Source: Peribacillus butanolivorans (lineage in GTDB: Bacteria; Bacillota; Bacilli; Bacillales; DSM-1321). From it: 64,000 nucleotides of DNA. The stretch is taken from assembly GCF_001273755.1 (NCBI RefSeq), contig NZ_LGYA01000001.1, forward strand, positions 3,548,508 to 3,612,507, written 5' to 3'. A program made the translations under genes and the position numbers. This document shows positions 36,740-46,344 of the stretch, in pieces (the stretch's first letter is position 1; each line of letters starts with the position of its first letter). The notes beneath the pieces were generated by a model. It was not told the DNA's origin, searched no databases, and saw only the letters and a list, made by a program, of their open reading frames with translations.

Positions 36740-37660
36740 CTATATTTTTTTTAACAAAAGTTTGATTTTACCATGAATTTTATAAGGCAAAAATACTTTA
36801 GTTAATTTCTTTAATAATGTCATGAAACTAATACTTCGATGGAAAAATGCAGTGAAAATGATTTTCATTGCGGCTGTTCTTTCTCTTCTGTCAATAAGAT
36901 AATCAACTATTATCATTTTAAAAGCCCACTGAGATTTCAAAGATAGCTCATTTTTTTTGCTATTTAACCAATCAAGTGATATTTCCTGTTTTTTATAACT
37001 ATTACTTATTCTGTCATTTCTTTCTTTATCAACATTCCACACAGTTAAACATTCAGGTAAGTAAAAGAATGTAGCGTTATTATTCCTTAATCTTAAACAA
37101 AAATCCCAGTCCTGATGTTTTTTTAAACCAGGATCAAATAATGTTTTTTTCGCAATGGCATTTGATATCATAAATGTGCTTGTTTGTACCACATTATTTC
37201 CAACTAAAATATAATCCATTATATCTTCATTTTTATTTAAAGGTTTATTCTTCCTGTATATTTCCAATTTTTCATCTTTTATTATTACTCTGGTAAAACA
37301 TATTATGTTAGTATTGATTTCCCCAAAACTTAAAATGAATTTAAGTTGTTTTTCAAGCTTAGTCGGAAGCCATTCATCATCAGAATCAAGAAAAGCAATA
37401 TACTCTCCATTACTTACATTTATACCCACATTTCTTGGTTTTGTACCCTTAGTGTTTTCTTGTAATTTTATATATTTAATTCTTTTATCTTTTATACTTT
37501 TTACTATACTTTCTGTATTATCATTCGATGCGTCATCTATAATTATTATTTCAAAGTGGTCATATGTTTGCTGTAAAACCGAATTGATTGTTTTTTTTAT
37601 AACATATCCCCTATTATAAGTAGGAATAATAACACTGATTAAAGGTTTTGAGTAAGTCAC
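36740..37660 (-). CDS. Glycosyltransferase family 2 (GT-A)
   Basis: A 306-residue inverting transferase: PLISVIIPTYNRGYVI at the N-terminus, 'IIIIDDASNDNTESIV', then 'EYIAFLDSDDEWLPTKLEKQ' with the DxD metal site near residue 97. The basic C-terminus (KIKLLLKKI) may bind the membrane. The start is GTG with GAGGAAAG upstream. It probably adds a later sugar of the cluster 2 repeat unit; donor unknown. Confidence 0.9.
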   Translation of the reverse strand: MTYSKPLISVIIPTYNRGYVIKKTINSVLQQTYDHFEIIIIDDASNDNTESIVKSIKDKRIKYIKLQENTKGTKPRNVGINVSNGEYIAFLDSDDEWLPTKLEKQLKFILSFGEINTNIICFTRVIIKDEKLEIYRKNKPLNKNEDIMDYILVGNNVVQTSTFMISNAIAKKTLFDPGLKKHQDWDFCLRLRNNNATFFYLPECLTVWNVDKERNDRISNSYKKQEISLDWLNSKKNELSLKSQWAFKMIIVDYLIDRRERTAAMKIIFTAFFHRSISFMTLLKKLTKVFLPYKIHGKIKLLLKKI

Positions 37661-37784
37661 ACAGATTCTTTCCTCTACATTTATTTTTTAAATATTTATT
37701 AAGTAAATTTCTTTCCTTATAAGATACTAGTGCCATCTATCTCTTTTAAATTCATATTTCAAAATTAAACTCTTTCTCATAATA

Positions 37785-39554
37785 TTAAATAATATATTGT
37801 TTCATTAATTTTATAAAACCTAATAGTGTAATTACTTGATCTTTTTCAAGAGTACTACCATGGTTAAATAAGAATTCACAGTCATTCTTCAAATTAATGT
37901 CATCTACTAAATTTATATTTTGATTATAAAGACTTTCATAAAATTCTCTTAATTGACTATTATTTTGAAACCAATAATCCAATGGGTGCATATGATTTTT
38001 TGTACTTAATTTTAAACCTAATTTATTTTTTATCAATTTAACAGCTGCACTTGGAACACTAGTCCATGGCACCGGGACCCCTTTAATGGTAATCAATTTG
38101 CGGTTTATTTTCCCTTTAACCTTTTCGTATATGAAATCAGCCGCTTCTGGATAATATTGATTAATCCATTTAATATAAATATTATGGCCTCTACGAAATT
38201 CTAATGGCATAGTAAGGCAAAAGTCCATAAAATCAATATCTAAAAAAGGCGACATTGTTTCTGTATATTGATACATAGGCTTCAAACCGGTATTAACACC
38301 AGTAAAACCACGATTATAAAATTTAAATAACTCTTGATCTTCCTGATTGAAAGTTTTTTCTTGAGTGTACTCTACCTTATCTATTAATTTATTTGAATAA
38401 GCCCCATCCCCGCGTGTAAACCCCACACGTTTTCCATTATTATAAAATGTTCCTATAACTACATCACCAAGTTGACCAGTATGAACAAGACCATAGTGAT
38501 TTAAATTAATATTACTTATCATACTCATAGTGTGAGCAATTGTGCTAGACTGGCTTCGCGCACCCGATATTTTTACGGAATCATAGAAATATTTATAGAG
38601 ATAGGTTCCATTATCCAAAGCTTTAAACATCCATTCTGTTTTCAACTTACTAGTAATTTGTTTTGGAACCGTTTCATCTAAATAATCTGTTTGCGAAAAA
38701 GTATAATTCAGCATATTCGTGTAACCCATATCATACGCAATCCAGGCTGTCATTCGGGAATCTAAGCCACCGCTTAACGCAACCAAGTGCTTGTAACCAT
38801 ACTCTAAATCCTTATCAAATGCCCTTTTAATTGCTTGCCTAAAGAGGCTATCGATTTTCTTTAAAGCTTCTTCCTCTGTTATATTGACTGATTTATTATT
38901 TAAAATGTAATAGGTTTTTTTTTCACATCTATTAGTTGAAAAGTCAATATAATGCCCAGGAGTCAATCTATACACATCATTAAACAGAGTTTCGTTACAT
39001 AGAACATGTGAATGGGTCAGCAAACAATTCGCAGCATTAGTATTAAGCTCAAACCTTTTACTTGTATGCATTTGTACCATCTTTATAAGAACTTCAAAAT
39101 CGGTTGCAAAATATAGTTTATGATCCTTTGTAAAATGGTAAAAGACTTCTTTGTCTCCAATATGGTTTGTATATAAAACCATACCATCCTTATTTAAATA
39201 AAGTCCCGCAAAAGTTCCTCTAAACTCTTTATAGAATGTTTCAGGATTTATAGCTACCATTTTATTAAGCAAATCAGTAATATTATGCTCTTTCATTTCA
39301 TATTTTTTGTACAATTCATGTTTGTTTAAAATTACCCCGTCTAGAATCAAATAGTTATCATTTTTACAAAAAAACACTTTATCACCTTGGAACTTGTTAA
39401 CAGTATTCCTGAAAAATTTCCCATAAAAATTAGGTGTTGTTACAATTGTCTCTTCATTGATTAATGTATTTTTTTTCTCAATCAAATCATAAATATCTAA
39501 TTCTTTTTCTAAGATATCTTTTTCCCTTGAAATATAGCCAAAAAAGCCTGGCAT
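37785..39554 (-). CDS. Asparagine synthetase-like amidotransferase lacking the glutaminase Cys
   Basis: A 589-residue protein with the two-domain architecture of AsnB. The N-terminal Ntn domain begins MPGFFGYIS, where a true glutaminase would read MCG(I/F)xG, so the catalytic Cys2 is missing. The ATP-pyrophosphatase domain is intact: ALSGGLDSRMTAW with SGGLDS at 261-266. Such proteins occur in O-antigen and capsule clusters, where they are thought to amidate uronic acids. Here glucuronate from ugd is a candidate acceptor. Without Cys2 it must use free ammonia or another amine, or the domain is only structural. The ATG at 39554 has AAAGGAG 10 bases upstream. Confidence 0.85.
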   Translation of the reverse strand: MPGFFGYISREKDILEKELDIYDLIEKKNTLINEETIVTTPNFYGKFFRNTVNKFQGDKVFFCKNDNYLILDGVILNKHELYKKYEMKEHNITDLLNKMVAINPETFYKEFRGTFAGLYLNKDGMVLYTNHIGDKEVFYHFTKDHKLYFATDFEVLIKMVQMHTSKRFELNTNAANCLLTHSHVLCNETLFNDVYRLTPGHYIDFSTNRCEKKTYYILNNKSVNITEEEALKKIDSLFRQAIKRAFDKDLEYGYKHLVALSGGLDSRMTAWIAYDMGYTNMLNYTFSQTDYLDETVPKQITSKLKTEWMFKALDNGTYLYKYFYDSVKISGARSQSSTIAHTMSMISNINLNHYGLVHTGQLGDVVIGTFYNNGKRVGFTRGDGAYSNKLIDKVEYTQEKTFNQEDQELFKFYNRGFTGVNTGLKPMYQYTETMSPFLDIDFMDFCLTMPLEFRRGHNIYIKWINQYYPEAADFIYEKVKGKINRKLITIKGVPVPWTSVPSAAVKLIKNKLGLKLSTKNHMHPLDYWFQNNSQLREFYESLYNQNINLVDDINLKNDCEFLFNHGSTLEKDQVITLLGFIKLMKQYII

Positions 39555-39595
39555 CAATATTCAGCTCCTTTTATTGGACGCTTTCTCCCCAATTT

Positions 39596-40654
39596 CTAGC
39601 CTTTTAACAGTTCTTTATACAACTCAACAATTTTTTCTACTGAAACATAAATATTATATTCTAACCTTATTTTTTCGCTATTATTTCTTTCAAACTTCTC
39701 AATACTAAATTGGTCATTTAATAGATTAATTAAGCAGTTGGTTAAGGTTTCTACATCACCAGGTTTAATGACAAAGCCATTCTCTTCTTTAACAACAGAA
39801 GAAATTGAACCAACATCTGTAGAAACTACCGGTAAACCATAGCTCATGGCTTCCAAAATCGACATGGGCATTCCTTCATTATAAGAAGGCAAAACATAAA
39901 TGACACTCTTCCTATAGATTTCATCAATCACCTTTTGATCAGAAATCCAACCGGGTATGACAAACATATCTTCTACGTTTAATTCTTTTATTCTCTTTTT
40001 AACTTTATCAATTTCACCATCACCGGCAATTAAAAATTTATATTTAGAATTAATTTTTCCTTTTATTTGCGAAGCTGTCTCAATAAGATCGTAAGTTCCC
40101 TTTCTTTGAGAGAGAACGCCCATTGTTGTTATATAGATTTTTTCTTCAGAGCTTTTTAAAATTTCTTTAGGAAAAACAGCATTATCTAAAGAAACAACCT
40201 TGGTTTTACTAATTGATTGATAGTATTCCTTCCATTGCTCTCCCAGTGCAAGGATAAGAGAAACTTTATTGAGTGTATCCTTAATCTGTTTTTGCTGACC
40301 ATTTGAACTTTCATTATAAAAGTCCTTAAATTGAGAACCATGCATATGTAGTACAATCGGTATGTTTTTGCTATTTAATAGATGAATAATATACCTTTTA
40401 CGAACATAGCTTCCTCGATAGGACATATGAATATGTGCCACATCGTATTGTTTATTCAATAGATTTAAGTTAATGAAAAGTTTGAAATACTGAATAACAA
40501 AATAAAGTATATTAATAAAATGATTGCTTCCATAATAAGTAGGAAAGTATTCGAGATTTACCTTCTTTTGCATTCCGGATTCCAAGTAATTTTTCACAAC
40601 TCTGGTAATTCCACCGTTCACACGTAGATGAGAGCCTATCATTATTACTTTCAT
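39596..40654 (-). CDS. Glycosyltransferase family 4 (GT-B)
   Basis: A 352-residue retaining glycosyltransferase. N-terminal MIGSHLRVNGGITRVVKNYL is the glycine-rich acceptor-domain motif. The C-terminal half has 'TMGVLSQRKGTYDLIE', FLIAGDGEIDKV and 'YNEGMPMSILEAMSYGLPVV' with the EX7E element. AAGGTGA precedes the ATG. Donor and linkage unknown. Confidence 0.9.
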   Translation of the reverse strand: MKVIMIGSHLRVNGGITRVVKNYLESGMQKKVNLEYFPTYYGSNHFINILYFVIQYFKLFINLNLLNKQYDVAHIHMSYRGSYVRKRYIIHLLNSKNIPIVLHMHGSQFKDFYNESSNGQQKQIKDTLNKVSLILALGEQWKEYYQSISKTKVVSLDNAVFPKEILKSSEEKIYITTMGVLSQRKGTYDLIETASQIKGKINSKYKFLIAGDGEIDKVKKRIKELNVEDMFVIPGWISDQKVIDEIYRKSVIYVLPSYNEGMPMSILEAMSYGLPVVSTDVGSISSVVKEENGFVIKPGDVETLTNCLINLLNDQFSIEKFERNNSEKIRLEYNIYVSVEKIVELYKELLKG

Positions 40655-40713
40655 TGATTCACCTTTTTCTTCTTCGTTGTAATCGATAAACTGGTCTTAA
40701 TATTATTTAAAAG

Positions 40714-41193
40714 TTATTTTATTAAGAAGTTCTCTAATATTTTAATAACATTGTTTGTATTAGATTGGTATACTCTAAAGTCCATATTTTTTACTTGTTC
40801 TATTGCAAATTCAATTTCTTTAGTATCTGAAACCGCATAGATTATATTGGAATTAGCAAACTGTTCTATTATTTCGATCTGATGGTTATCAACATGCTCT
40901 CCAAACTCTTTCATTCTTGGAACGCCAATTACCTTCTTTTCCATTTTAACACCGTTAATTATTGAACCAGTTCCTCCATGTGTAATAATAATAGCGCTCT
41001 TCTCCATCACTTCTAAAAATTCCTCTTTATTTAAAAACTGCTTAAAAGAATATAGTTTGGGCTCATATGTTGAGTAACCAATTTGAGCATAAATTTCATC
41101 AGATTTAAGAAAATTTTTCCCTACTAAATGGTCTATTTCTTCTAATAATCTATTAAACTGAAATTTTTGAGAACCCACTGTAACAAATATCAA
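40714..41193 (-). CDS. PssE/Alg13-like glycosyltransferase subunit
   Basis: A 159-residue protein equal to the C-terminal nucleotide-binding half of a GT-B (GT28) enzyme: IFVTVGSQKFQFNRLLEEID at the start and IIITHGGTGSIING as donor-site loop. In this family it pairs with an Alg14-like membrane partner, here the preceding gene. Its TTG start overlaps the stop of that gene by four bases and has GGAGG upstream. The pair usually adds the second sugar, often glucuronate (CpsF/CpsG, PssD/PssE). Confidence 0.88.
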   Translation of the reverse strand: MIFVTVGSQKFQFNRLLEEIDHLVGKNFLKSDEIYAQIGYSTYEPKLYSFKQFLNKEEFLEVMEKSAIIITHGGTGSIINGVKMEKKVIGVPRMKEFGEHVDNHQIEIIEQFANSNIIYAVSDTKEIEFAIEQVKNMDFRVYQSNTNNVIKILENFLIK

Positions 41194-41645
41194 TATATTC
41201 CGCCTCCGTAGATTGCATTAGGATAAAACTTTTTTAATTCTTCCCATTGAATTAAAAATAAATCTGCAATCCTATACATTATCCTTCCAGTAATTGTTGG
41301 AGAACTAATTTTTGAGAAGGATTCAATAAAAATTAGTTTTTTTCTAAACAACTTTGCTAATAAACAGATAGGTACTGTAGCTAAAGCACCAGTAGAAATT
41401 ACAACATCGGGTTTTTCTTTAAAGAAAATAACAAATGATTCTATTATTAATATAAATAACTTAATGATAAACGTTTTTTCTCGTCTATTTATTTGAGTGA
41501 CATCGTAAGCTTTTAAATTCTTTGAATTAAAGTTATATTGAGTTCTTTCTGTCAATATAAAACTGTCGTGTTTGTTCATTAATGGAAAAAGCATCATAAG
41601 TTGTTCTAAATGTCCACCCGAAGATGCTGCAAAACAGATTTTCAA
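41190..41645 (-). CDS. PssD/Alg14-like glycosyltransferase subunit
   Basis: A 151-residue protein equal to the N-terminal half of a split GT-B enzyme. KICFAASSGGHLEQLMMLF carries the SGGH motif, and a hydrophobic stretch near residue 65 anchors it to the membrane. 'VVISTGALATVPICLLAKL' is also typical of Alg14/PssD. TTG start with GAGGGA upstream. Coupled to the PssE-like gene. Confidence 0.88.
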   Translation of the reverse strand: MKICFAASSGGHLEQLMMLFPLMNKHDSFILTERTQYNFNSKNLKAYDVTQINRREKTFIIKLFILIIESFVIFFKEKPDVVISTGALATVPICLLAKLFRKKLIFIESFSKISSPTITGRIMYRIADLFLIQWEELKKFYPNAIYGGGIY

Positions 41646-41799
41646 AATTTATCCCTCTTTCACTTCTTCAATTAAACAAATTGTATAAATGGTACTCTTT
41701 TATTTAATTATTTCCATTGCTAAAGCTAAAAAACTTGAAAAAAATACCAAATTGATAATTTTGAAAAGTATAATTAATTTATACAAACACAAACTACTA

Positions 41800-42480
41800 T
41801 TAAAAGGCAGCTTTAGATCCAAATAAAACAACAACTGTTTTTAGGACAATTTTTATATCAAAATAAATTGTTCTTTTTCGAATATACTGAATATCTAATT
41901 CGACCATTTCTTTAAATCCAACATTGTTTCTTGCAGTTACCTGCCATAAACCAGTACATCCAGGAGTAACTAGTAATCGTTGTTTATCGTATGATGAATA
42001 TTCTTCCACTTCTCTTTCTAGAGGAGGCCGGGGGCCAACTAAGCTCATATCACCCTTTAATACGTTCCAAAGTTGTGGTAACTCATCAATACTTGTTTTA
42101 CGAATAAATTTTCCGATTTTTGTAATCCGAGGGTCATTTTTTATTTTAAACATAGCCCCTGAGACTTCGTTTAAAGTTAGCAAATCTTTTAATCTCTCTT
42201 CTGCATCGGTGACCATTGATCTGAATTTATACATTTGAAATTCAGTTTCGTCTTTCCCGACTCGAACCTGCTTGAAAAAAACAGGTCCTTTTGGGTCTTC
42301 AATTTTTATTAAAATAGCTACAATCAAAAAAATGGGTAATAGAAGAATAAGTCCTAAAAGTGATCCTATAATATCTATTAATCTTTTCATTCTTAAATAA
42401 CCCAAATTAGCATTTAATTGATCTGCTGTTAATAAGTGGTCAGATGATGCCGCTCTCTGCTCTACTGCTACAGCTTTCAA
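41800..42480 (-). CDS. Initiating sugar-phosphate transferase (bacterial sugar transferase family)
   Basis: A 226-residue enzyme that primes undecaprenyl phosphate. Hydrophobic hairpin segment LIDIIGSLLGLILLLPIFL, then 'GPVFFKQVRVGKDETEFQMY', KFRSM, RKTSIDELPQLWNVLKGDMS and LVGPRPPLEREVEEY. The RPPLE variant resembles galactose- or glucose-phosphate transferases of capsule systems. Start TTG with GGGAGG 8 bases upstream. It is distinct from the cluster 1 enzyme. Confidence 0.92.
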   Translation of the reverse strand: MKAVAVEQRAASSDHLLTADQLNANLGYLRMKRLIDIIGSLLGLILLLPIFLIVAILIKIEDPKGPVFFKQVRVGKDETEFQMYKFRSMVTDAEERLKDLLTLNEVSGAMFKIKNDPRITKIGKFIRKTSIDELPQLWNVLKGDMSLVGPRPPLEREVEEYSSYDKQRLLVTPGCTGLWQVTARNNVGFKEMVELDIQYIRKRTIYFDIKIVLKTVVVLFGSKAAF

Positions 42481-42508
42481 ATTGGCTCCTCCCTTACTCT
42501 TATTATTC

Positions 42509-43384
42509 TTATATCTTTTGTTTTTCTAGTAGGTTCTCTATAAACTCTAAAACATCATCTTTTAGAGTTATATCATTCAAAGCAAACTCAATCGTCGTTT
42601 GGATAAAACCTAATTTCTCCCCTACATCGTATCGTTTACCTTCAAAGTCATAGGCAAAAACTCGTTGAATTTCATTTAATTTTTGTATAGCATCTGTCAG
42701 CTGAATTTCTCCACCTGCACCTTTTTCATGTTTTTCCAAAAACATAAATATTTCCGGAGTAAATATGTATCGGCCCATAATCGCTAAGTTGGAAGGTGCT
42801 GTTCCTTTTGCTGGCTTTTCGACGAAGTTATCTACTTCATAACGTCGACCGTTTTGGTTACTTGGATCGACAATTCCATAGCGGTGAGTTTCGCCTTCAG
42901 GAACTGTTTGTACACCGATGACAGAAGCTAAGGTTTTATCATATTCATTCATTAACTGTTTTAAGCAAGGTGTTTCTGCTTGGACGATATCATCACCTAA
43001 CAATACAGCAAATGGTTCATTACCAATGAATTTTCTTGCACACCAAACTGCATGGCCTAATCCCTTTGGCTCTTTTTGTCTGATATAGTGAATATCCACT
43101 TTAGAAGGTGCTTGGACTTTCTCTAACAATTCAAATTTATTTTTCTCCATTAAATTATTTTCCAGTTCAAACGCGTTATCAAAGTGATCTTCAATTGCTC
43201 GTTTTCCTTTTCCAGTTACAATAATAATATCTTCAATCCCTGAAGCAACCGCTTCTTCAATAATGTATTGAATCGTAGGTTTATCCACTATAGGCAGCAT
43301 TTCCTTTGGCATTGCTTTAGTCGCTGGCAAGAATCGTGTTCCTAAACCTGCTGCCGGTATAATCGCTTTACGTACTTTTTTCAT
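42509..43384 (-). CDS. galU: UTP-glucose-1-phosphate uridylyltransferase
   Basis: A 291-residue GalU/GtaB-type enzyme making UDP-glucose. N-terminal [20 protein letters not shown], '[15 protein letters not shown]', GLGHAVWCA and '[10 protein letters not shown]' are all conserved. GGAGG precedes the ATG. Its product feeds ugd at the end of the same operon, so UDP-Glc and UDP-GlcA supply is encoded within the cluster. Confidence 0.95.
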   Translation of the reverse strand: MKKVRKAIIPAAGLGTRFLPATKAMPKEMLPIVDKPTIQYIIEEAVASGIEDIIIVTGKGKRAIEDHFDNAFELENNLMEKNKFELLEKVQAPSKVDIHYIRQKEPKGLGHAVWCARKFIGNEPFAVLLGDDIVQAETPCLKQLMNEYDKTLASVIGVQTVPEGETHRYGIVDPSNQNGRRYEVDNFVEKPAKGTAPSNLAIMGRYIFTPEIFMFLEKHEKGAGGEIQLTDAIQKLNEIQRVFAYDFEGKRYDVGEKLGFIQTTIEFALNDITLKDDVLEFIENLLEKQKI

Positions 43385-43493
43385 TAAATATCAGACCCTC
43401 CAATTTTTTTTTGCCGAAAACCCCTGTAAAATAGTTTAATATAATCGAAATGTATAATATACTAATGTAAGCGTTTCCTGAATGGGGAAATTA

Positions 43494-44264
43494 CTAAAAA
43501 AAGCTCAATAACTTCTTTTTAAATGGTACTGGTTTTACAATAGAGGGAACTTGCCCCTGAATAAGATGTTTAGCATTTTCTTTGAAATAAAATGTACGTT
43601 CGATTCCATATGTTTTTGTGATTGTTTCATAAGCCTCATGTAAAGTGAATCCCCTAGGGCCTATATTATGGGCATCAGTTGCAATAAATTGGGCTAAATT
43701 ATGTTCTATAATTTTTTTTGAAAAAGACTTAACATTTTTCCCAAAGAGACCGATAATACTAGCAGAGGTAAGTTGTGTTAAGGCACCTTCTTGAACCAAT
43801 TTAAATAATAGATTATGATTCTCTATCAATTCCTTGTTTCTTTCCGGATGTACAATTATGGGTGTTATCCCTTTTAACAACAGCTCATAGATCAGTTCTT
43901 GTGTGTATGTAGGCACATGTCCTGACGGGAGTTCTAGCAACAGATACTTACCGCTATTGTCAAGTGTTAGTACTTCTCCCTTTTCAAGTGAAACAAATAA
44001 TTCTCTATGTATTCTCAATTCTTGTCCAGGATGAACAGCAAGAGGAATATTCTCTTGCTGCAAGCACTCATTTAACTCAAATACACGATCAATAATGTTA
44101 TCCTTCACATTTACATATCTCTCATTTAAGTGATGTGGTGTGGCAAATAAATCGGTTATCCCTACTTCTACCGCTTTCTTTGCCATGGCCAAGCTTTCCT
44201 GCATATCCGGGGATCCATCATCAACTCCAGGGAGAATGTGGCAATGCAAGTCAATCAAATTCAC
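43494..44264 (-). CDS. PHP-family protein-tyrosine phosphatase (YwqE/CpsB-type)
   Basis: A 256-residue manganese-dependent phosphatase. IDLHCHILPGVDDGSPDMQE holds the HxH and D metal ligands, 'DLFATPHH' and 'PIIVHPERN' the next ones, and 'FIATDAHNIGPR' the last. It removes phosphate from the Tyr cluster of the BY-kinase and so tunes polymer length. The GTG at 44264 has AAGGA upstream and gives a length close to B. subtilis YwqE (254). The longer frame to 44303 has no ribosome site. A decayed second copy lies at 48485-48609. Confidence 0.92.
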   Translation of the reverse strand: MNLIDLHCHILPGVDDGSPDMQESLAMAKKAVEVGITDLFATPHHLNERYVNVKDNIIDRVFELNECLQQENIPLAVHPGQELRIHRELFVSLEKGEVLTLDNSGKYLLLELPSGHVPTYTQELIYELLLKGITPIIVHPERNKELIENHNLLFKLVQEGALTQLTSASIIGLFGKNVKSFSKKIIEHNLAQFIATDAHNIGPRGFTLHEAYETITKTYGIERTFYFKENAKHLIQGQVPSIVKPVPFKKKLLSFF

Positions 44265-44404
44265 ACACTTCCTTTTTATAAATGGGATAATAGGCTTAAT
44301 CACTTAGAATTCAGATAGGAATTAATACCCTGTTTAATGGTAGCATAAATAAATGCTATAAAATAGGGTATTAACTTGTCTTAATTTGTCGAAAAATATC
44401 TTAT

Positions 44405-45088
44405 TTAGGATTGATAGTAATAATTGCTGGTATTTGATTCCATTCCATTCAAAACTACCCCAAGTAATGCCGTATTAGCCTTTTCTAAAAGTTCTTTTGC
44501 TTTTACTGCACTTTGTTTGTTTGTCTTGCCGCTTGCCACTACCATGATCACGCCATCACATTTATTAGCTACAATTTGAGAGTCAGTGACTAAAAGAACT
44601 GGCGGTGTATCAAAAATAATAAAATCATAGATATCTTTTAGTTCATTAATAGCTGTTTCCATCGCTTTGGAATTTAATAACTCTGAAGGATTAGGTGGTA
44701 TCGGTCCACTTGTTAAAATATCTAAATTCGGAACATTTGAATTCAAGATATTTTTTCTTAAATCCATTTTCTTTGTCAATACGCTAGTAAGTCCATGTAT
44801 ATTACTAAGGTTAAACGCATAATGAATGGATGGTTTCCTTAAGTCCGCATCCACAAGTAATACTTTTTTCTCTTCTTGAGCTAAGACAATCGCTAAGTTG
44901 GCAGCTGTAGTCGATTTCCCATCATTAGGCTCCGCGGAAGTAACCACAATGGTTTTGATTTCTTTATCCACTGAAGAGAATTGTATGTTTGTCCTAATTA
45001 TTCGATATTGTTCAGTAATAGGCGATTTAGGATTAGTTTGCGCAATTAAATTCACTTGTTTTTCATCTTTACTTCTCAAAAATCCCAC
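44405..45088 (-). CDS. BY-kinase (CpsD/YwqD-type tyrosine autokinase)
   Basis: A 227-residue bacterial tyrosine kinase with Walker A SAEPNDGKST (51-60), Walker A' LLVDADLRKP (77-86) and Walker B 'FIIFDTPPV'. A C-terminal tyrosine cluster (NYYYQS) is the autophosphorylation site. All elements are intact, unlike the homologue of cluster 1. It is activated by the Wzz-type protein just upstream and opposed by the PHP phosphatase just downstream. Start is GTG at 45088, or TTG at 45079 with better ribosome spacing. Confidence 0.94.
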   Translation of the reverse strand: MGFLRSKDEKQVNLIAQTNPKSPITEQYRIIRTNIQFSSVDKEIKTIVVTSAEPNDGKSTTAANLAIVLAQEEKKVLLVDADLRKPSIHYAFNLSNIHGLTSVLTKKMDLRKNILNSNVPNLDILTSGPIPPNPSELLNSKAMETAINELKDIYDFIIFDTPPVLLVTDSQIVANKCDGVIMVVASGKTNKQSAVKAKELLEKANTALLGVVLNGMESNTSNYYYQS

Positions 45089-45117
45089 TTCCTTTTCTTA
45101 TGTTATTGAATGGTTCT

Positions 45118-45798
45118 TTATTTATGTTGCGATATTTTTTGAATGGATCCAAGTAATGGCAAATCAAGGAGTGTCTCAATATCCTTCTCGTCTCTAATCG
45201 TATTATCCATGTACTCTAGTAGGAATGCCAAGCCTATTCCAGCCATTAACCCAACTACCACCGCAATAGCGATATTCAATAATGGAGATGGTTTTACAGG
45301 TGTAGGATTTTCCTTTACTTCTGCCTTCGCAAATACGCTAACATTGTCGACATTCATTATATCTTTGATTTCCTTTTCGAATGTTCCAGACACTGCGTTT
45401 GCAATTTCGGCTGCTTTGGATGGATTACTATCTTGTACCGTTAAAGAAAAGACTTGAGAATTTTCTTGGCTGTTAATCGTAATTTTTTGACTAAGTTGAT
45501 CCACGTTTTGTTCTAGTTCAAGATCATCAATGACCTTGTCTAAAATAGCAGGGCTTTTTATGATCACACTGTATGTATTGATTATGTCAATATTAGATCG
45601 TATTTGAGTAGAGTCAAGTTGGTTCTTCGATTGTTTCTGATTAACTAAAATCAGTGTGGATGATTCGTAAACAGGTGTTAATAAAAAATAAGATATTGCA
45701 CCACTAATCAACGCGGCGATTAGTGTCAGTAGCGTTATTAACTTCCAACGTTTCTTTAATGTTTGAAAAATATCTTTAATACTAATAGTTTCTTCCAT
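45118..45798 (-). CDS. Wzz/YwqC-type chain-length regulator and kinase activator
   Basis: A 226-residue membrane protein, first gene of cluster 2. Helix 1 LITLLTLIAALISGAISYFL (about 19-38) and helix 2 near 172-192 flank the Wzz domain. 'ENPTPVKPSPLLNIAIAVVV' is the proline-rich entry to helix 2. The short cytoplasmic tail (MDNTIRDEKDIETLLDLPLL) activates the kinase. GGGAGG lies 6 bases before the ATG. Confidence 0.92.
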   Translation of the reverse strand: MEETISIKDIFQTLKKRWKLITLLTLIAALISGAISYFLLTPVYESSTLILVNQKQSKNQLDSTQIRSNIDIINTYSVIIKSPAILDKVIDDLELEQNVDQLSQKITINSQENSQVFSLTVQDSNPSKAAEIANAVSGTFEKEIKDIMNVDNVSVFAKAEVKENPTPVKPSPLLNIAIAVVVGLMAGIGLAFLLEYMDNTIRDEKDIETLLDLPLLGSIQKISQHK

Positions 45799-45999
45799 AT
45801 TATCCTCCCAAAATGTTAAAAATGACCTATTGCATTATACCATGGTATTACCTATATTTATGTTTTTTCTAGAAAATTTACATGAAATTTACATTGAATG
45901 ACTACTTTTTCAATAAAAAAATGCTTTCAATAATTATTAATAGTATTCCAAACGAAACATTTACAATTATTTGTGTCAATTTAGCATTTTCATATAAAA

Positions 46000-46042
46000 C
46001 CCCGCCTAAAAACTCATTCAACGAATGGTTTTTTAGGCGGGC
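46000..46042 (-). terminator. Leader terminator or attenuator of cluster 2
   Basis: On the minus strand, CCCGCCTAAAAA pairs with TTTTTAGGCGGG and is followed by GTTTTA. It lies about 80 bases downstream of the likely promoter (46126-46121) and 200 bases before the first cluster 2 gene. Since the divergent sinR gene leaves no minus-strand gene to terminate, it most likely acts on the cluster 2 transcript itself. Confidence 0.65.
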
Positions 46043-46077
46043 ATTAAGTAAATATTAGTATACACTACAGCAACCTT

Positions 46078-46138
46078 GAGAACTAGTAATATTAGAAATA
46101 ATTATGTAATATTAGTAATAATTATACAAAGCAAGAAC
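46078..46138 (-). promoter_or_regulatory. Likely cluster 2 promoter with SinR-like half-sites
   Basis: On the minus strand TATAAT (46126-46121) forms a good -10. GTTCTTG (46138-46132) and GTTCTCA (46083-46077), each one mismatch from the SinR heptamer GTTCTYT, bracket it. A 20-bp near-perfect tandem repeat, TAATATTAG(A/T)AATAATTAT, occupies 46087-46126. No strong -35 box is visible. SinR control is inferred. Confidence 0.45.
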
Positions 46139-46344
46139 TAACTAAATGCCTATAGAAACAAGAAAATCTGTTTATACATGTGATTGGGTCAATTATTTTA
46201 GTGCCTATTTATCATTAAAAATGAGGAAAAACTGTGTAAACTTAAAGTGGTGATAGTTAACAATATTGCTTAGTAACTATTAAAATATTCTTTTGAAAAT
46301 ATTAAATATTTAATAATACATATCAATGGTTAGGTGTGGTATAT

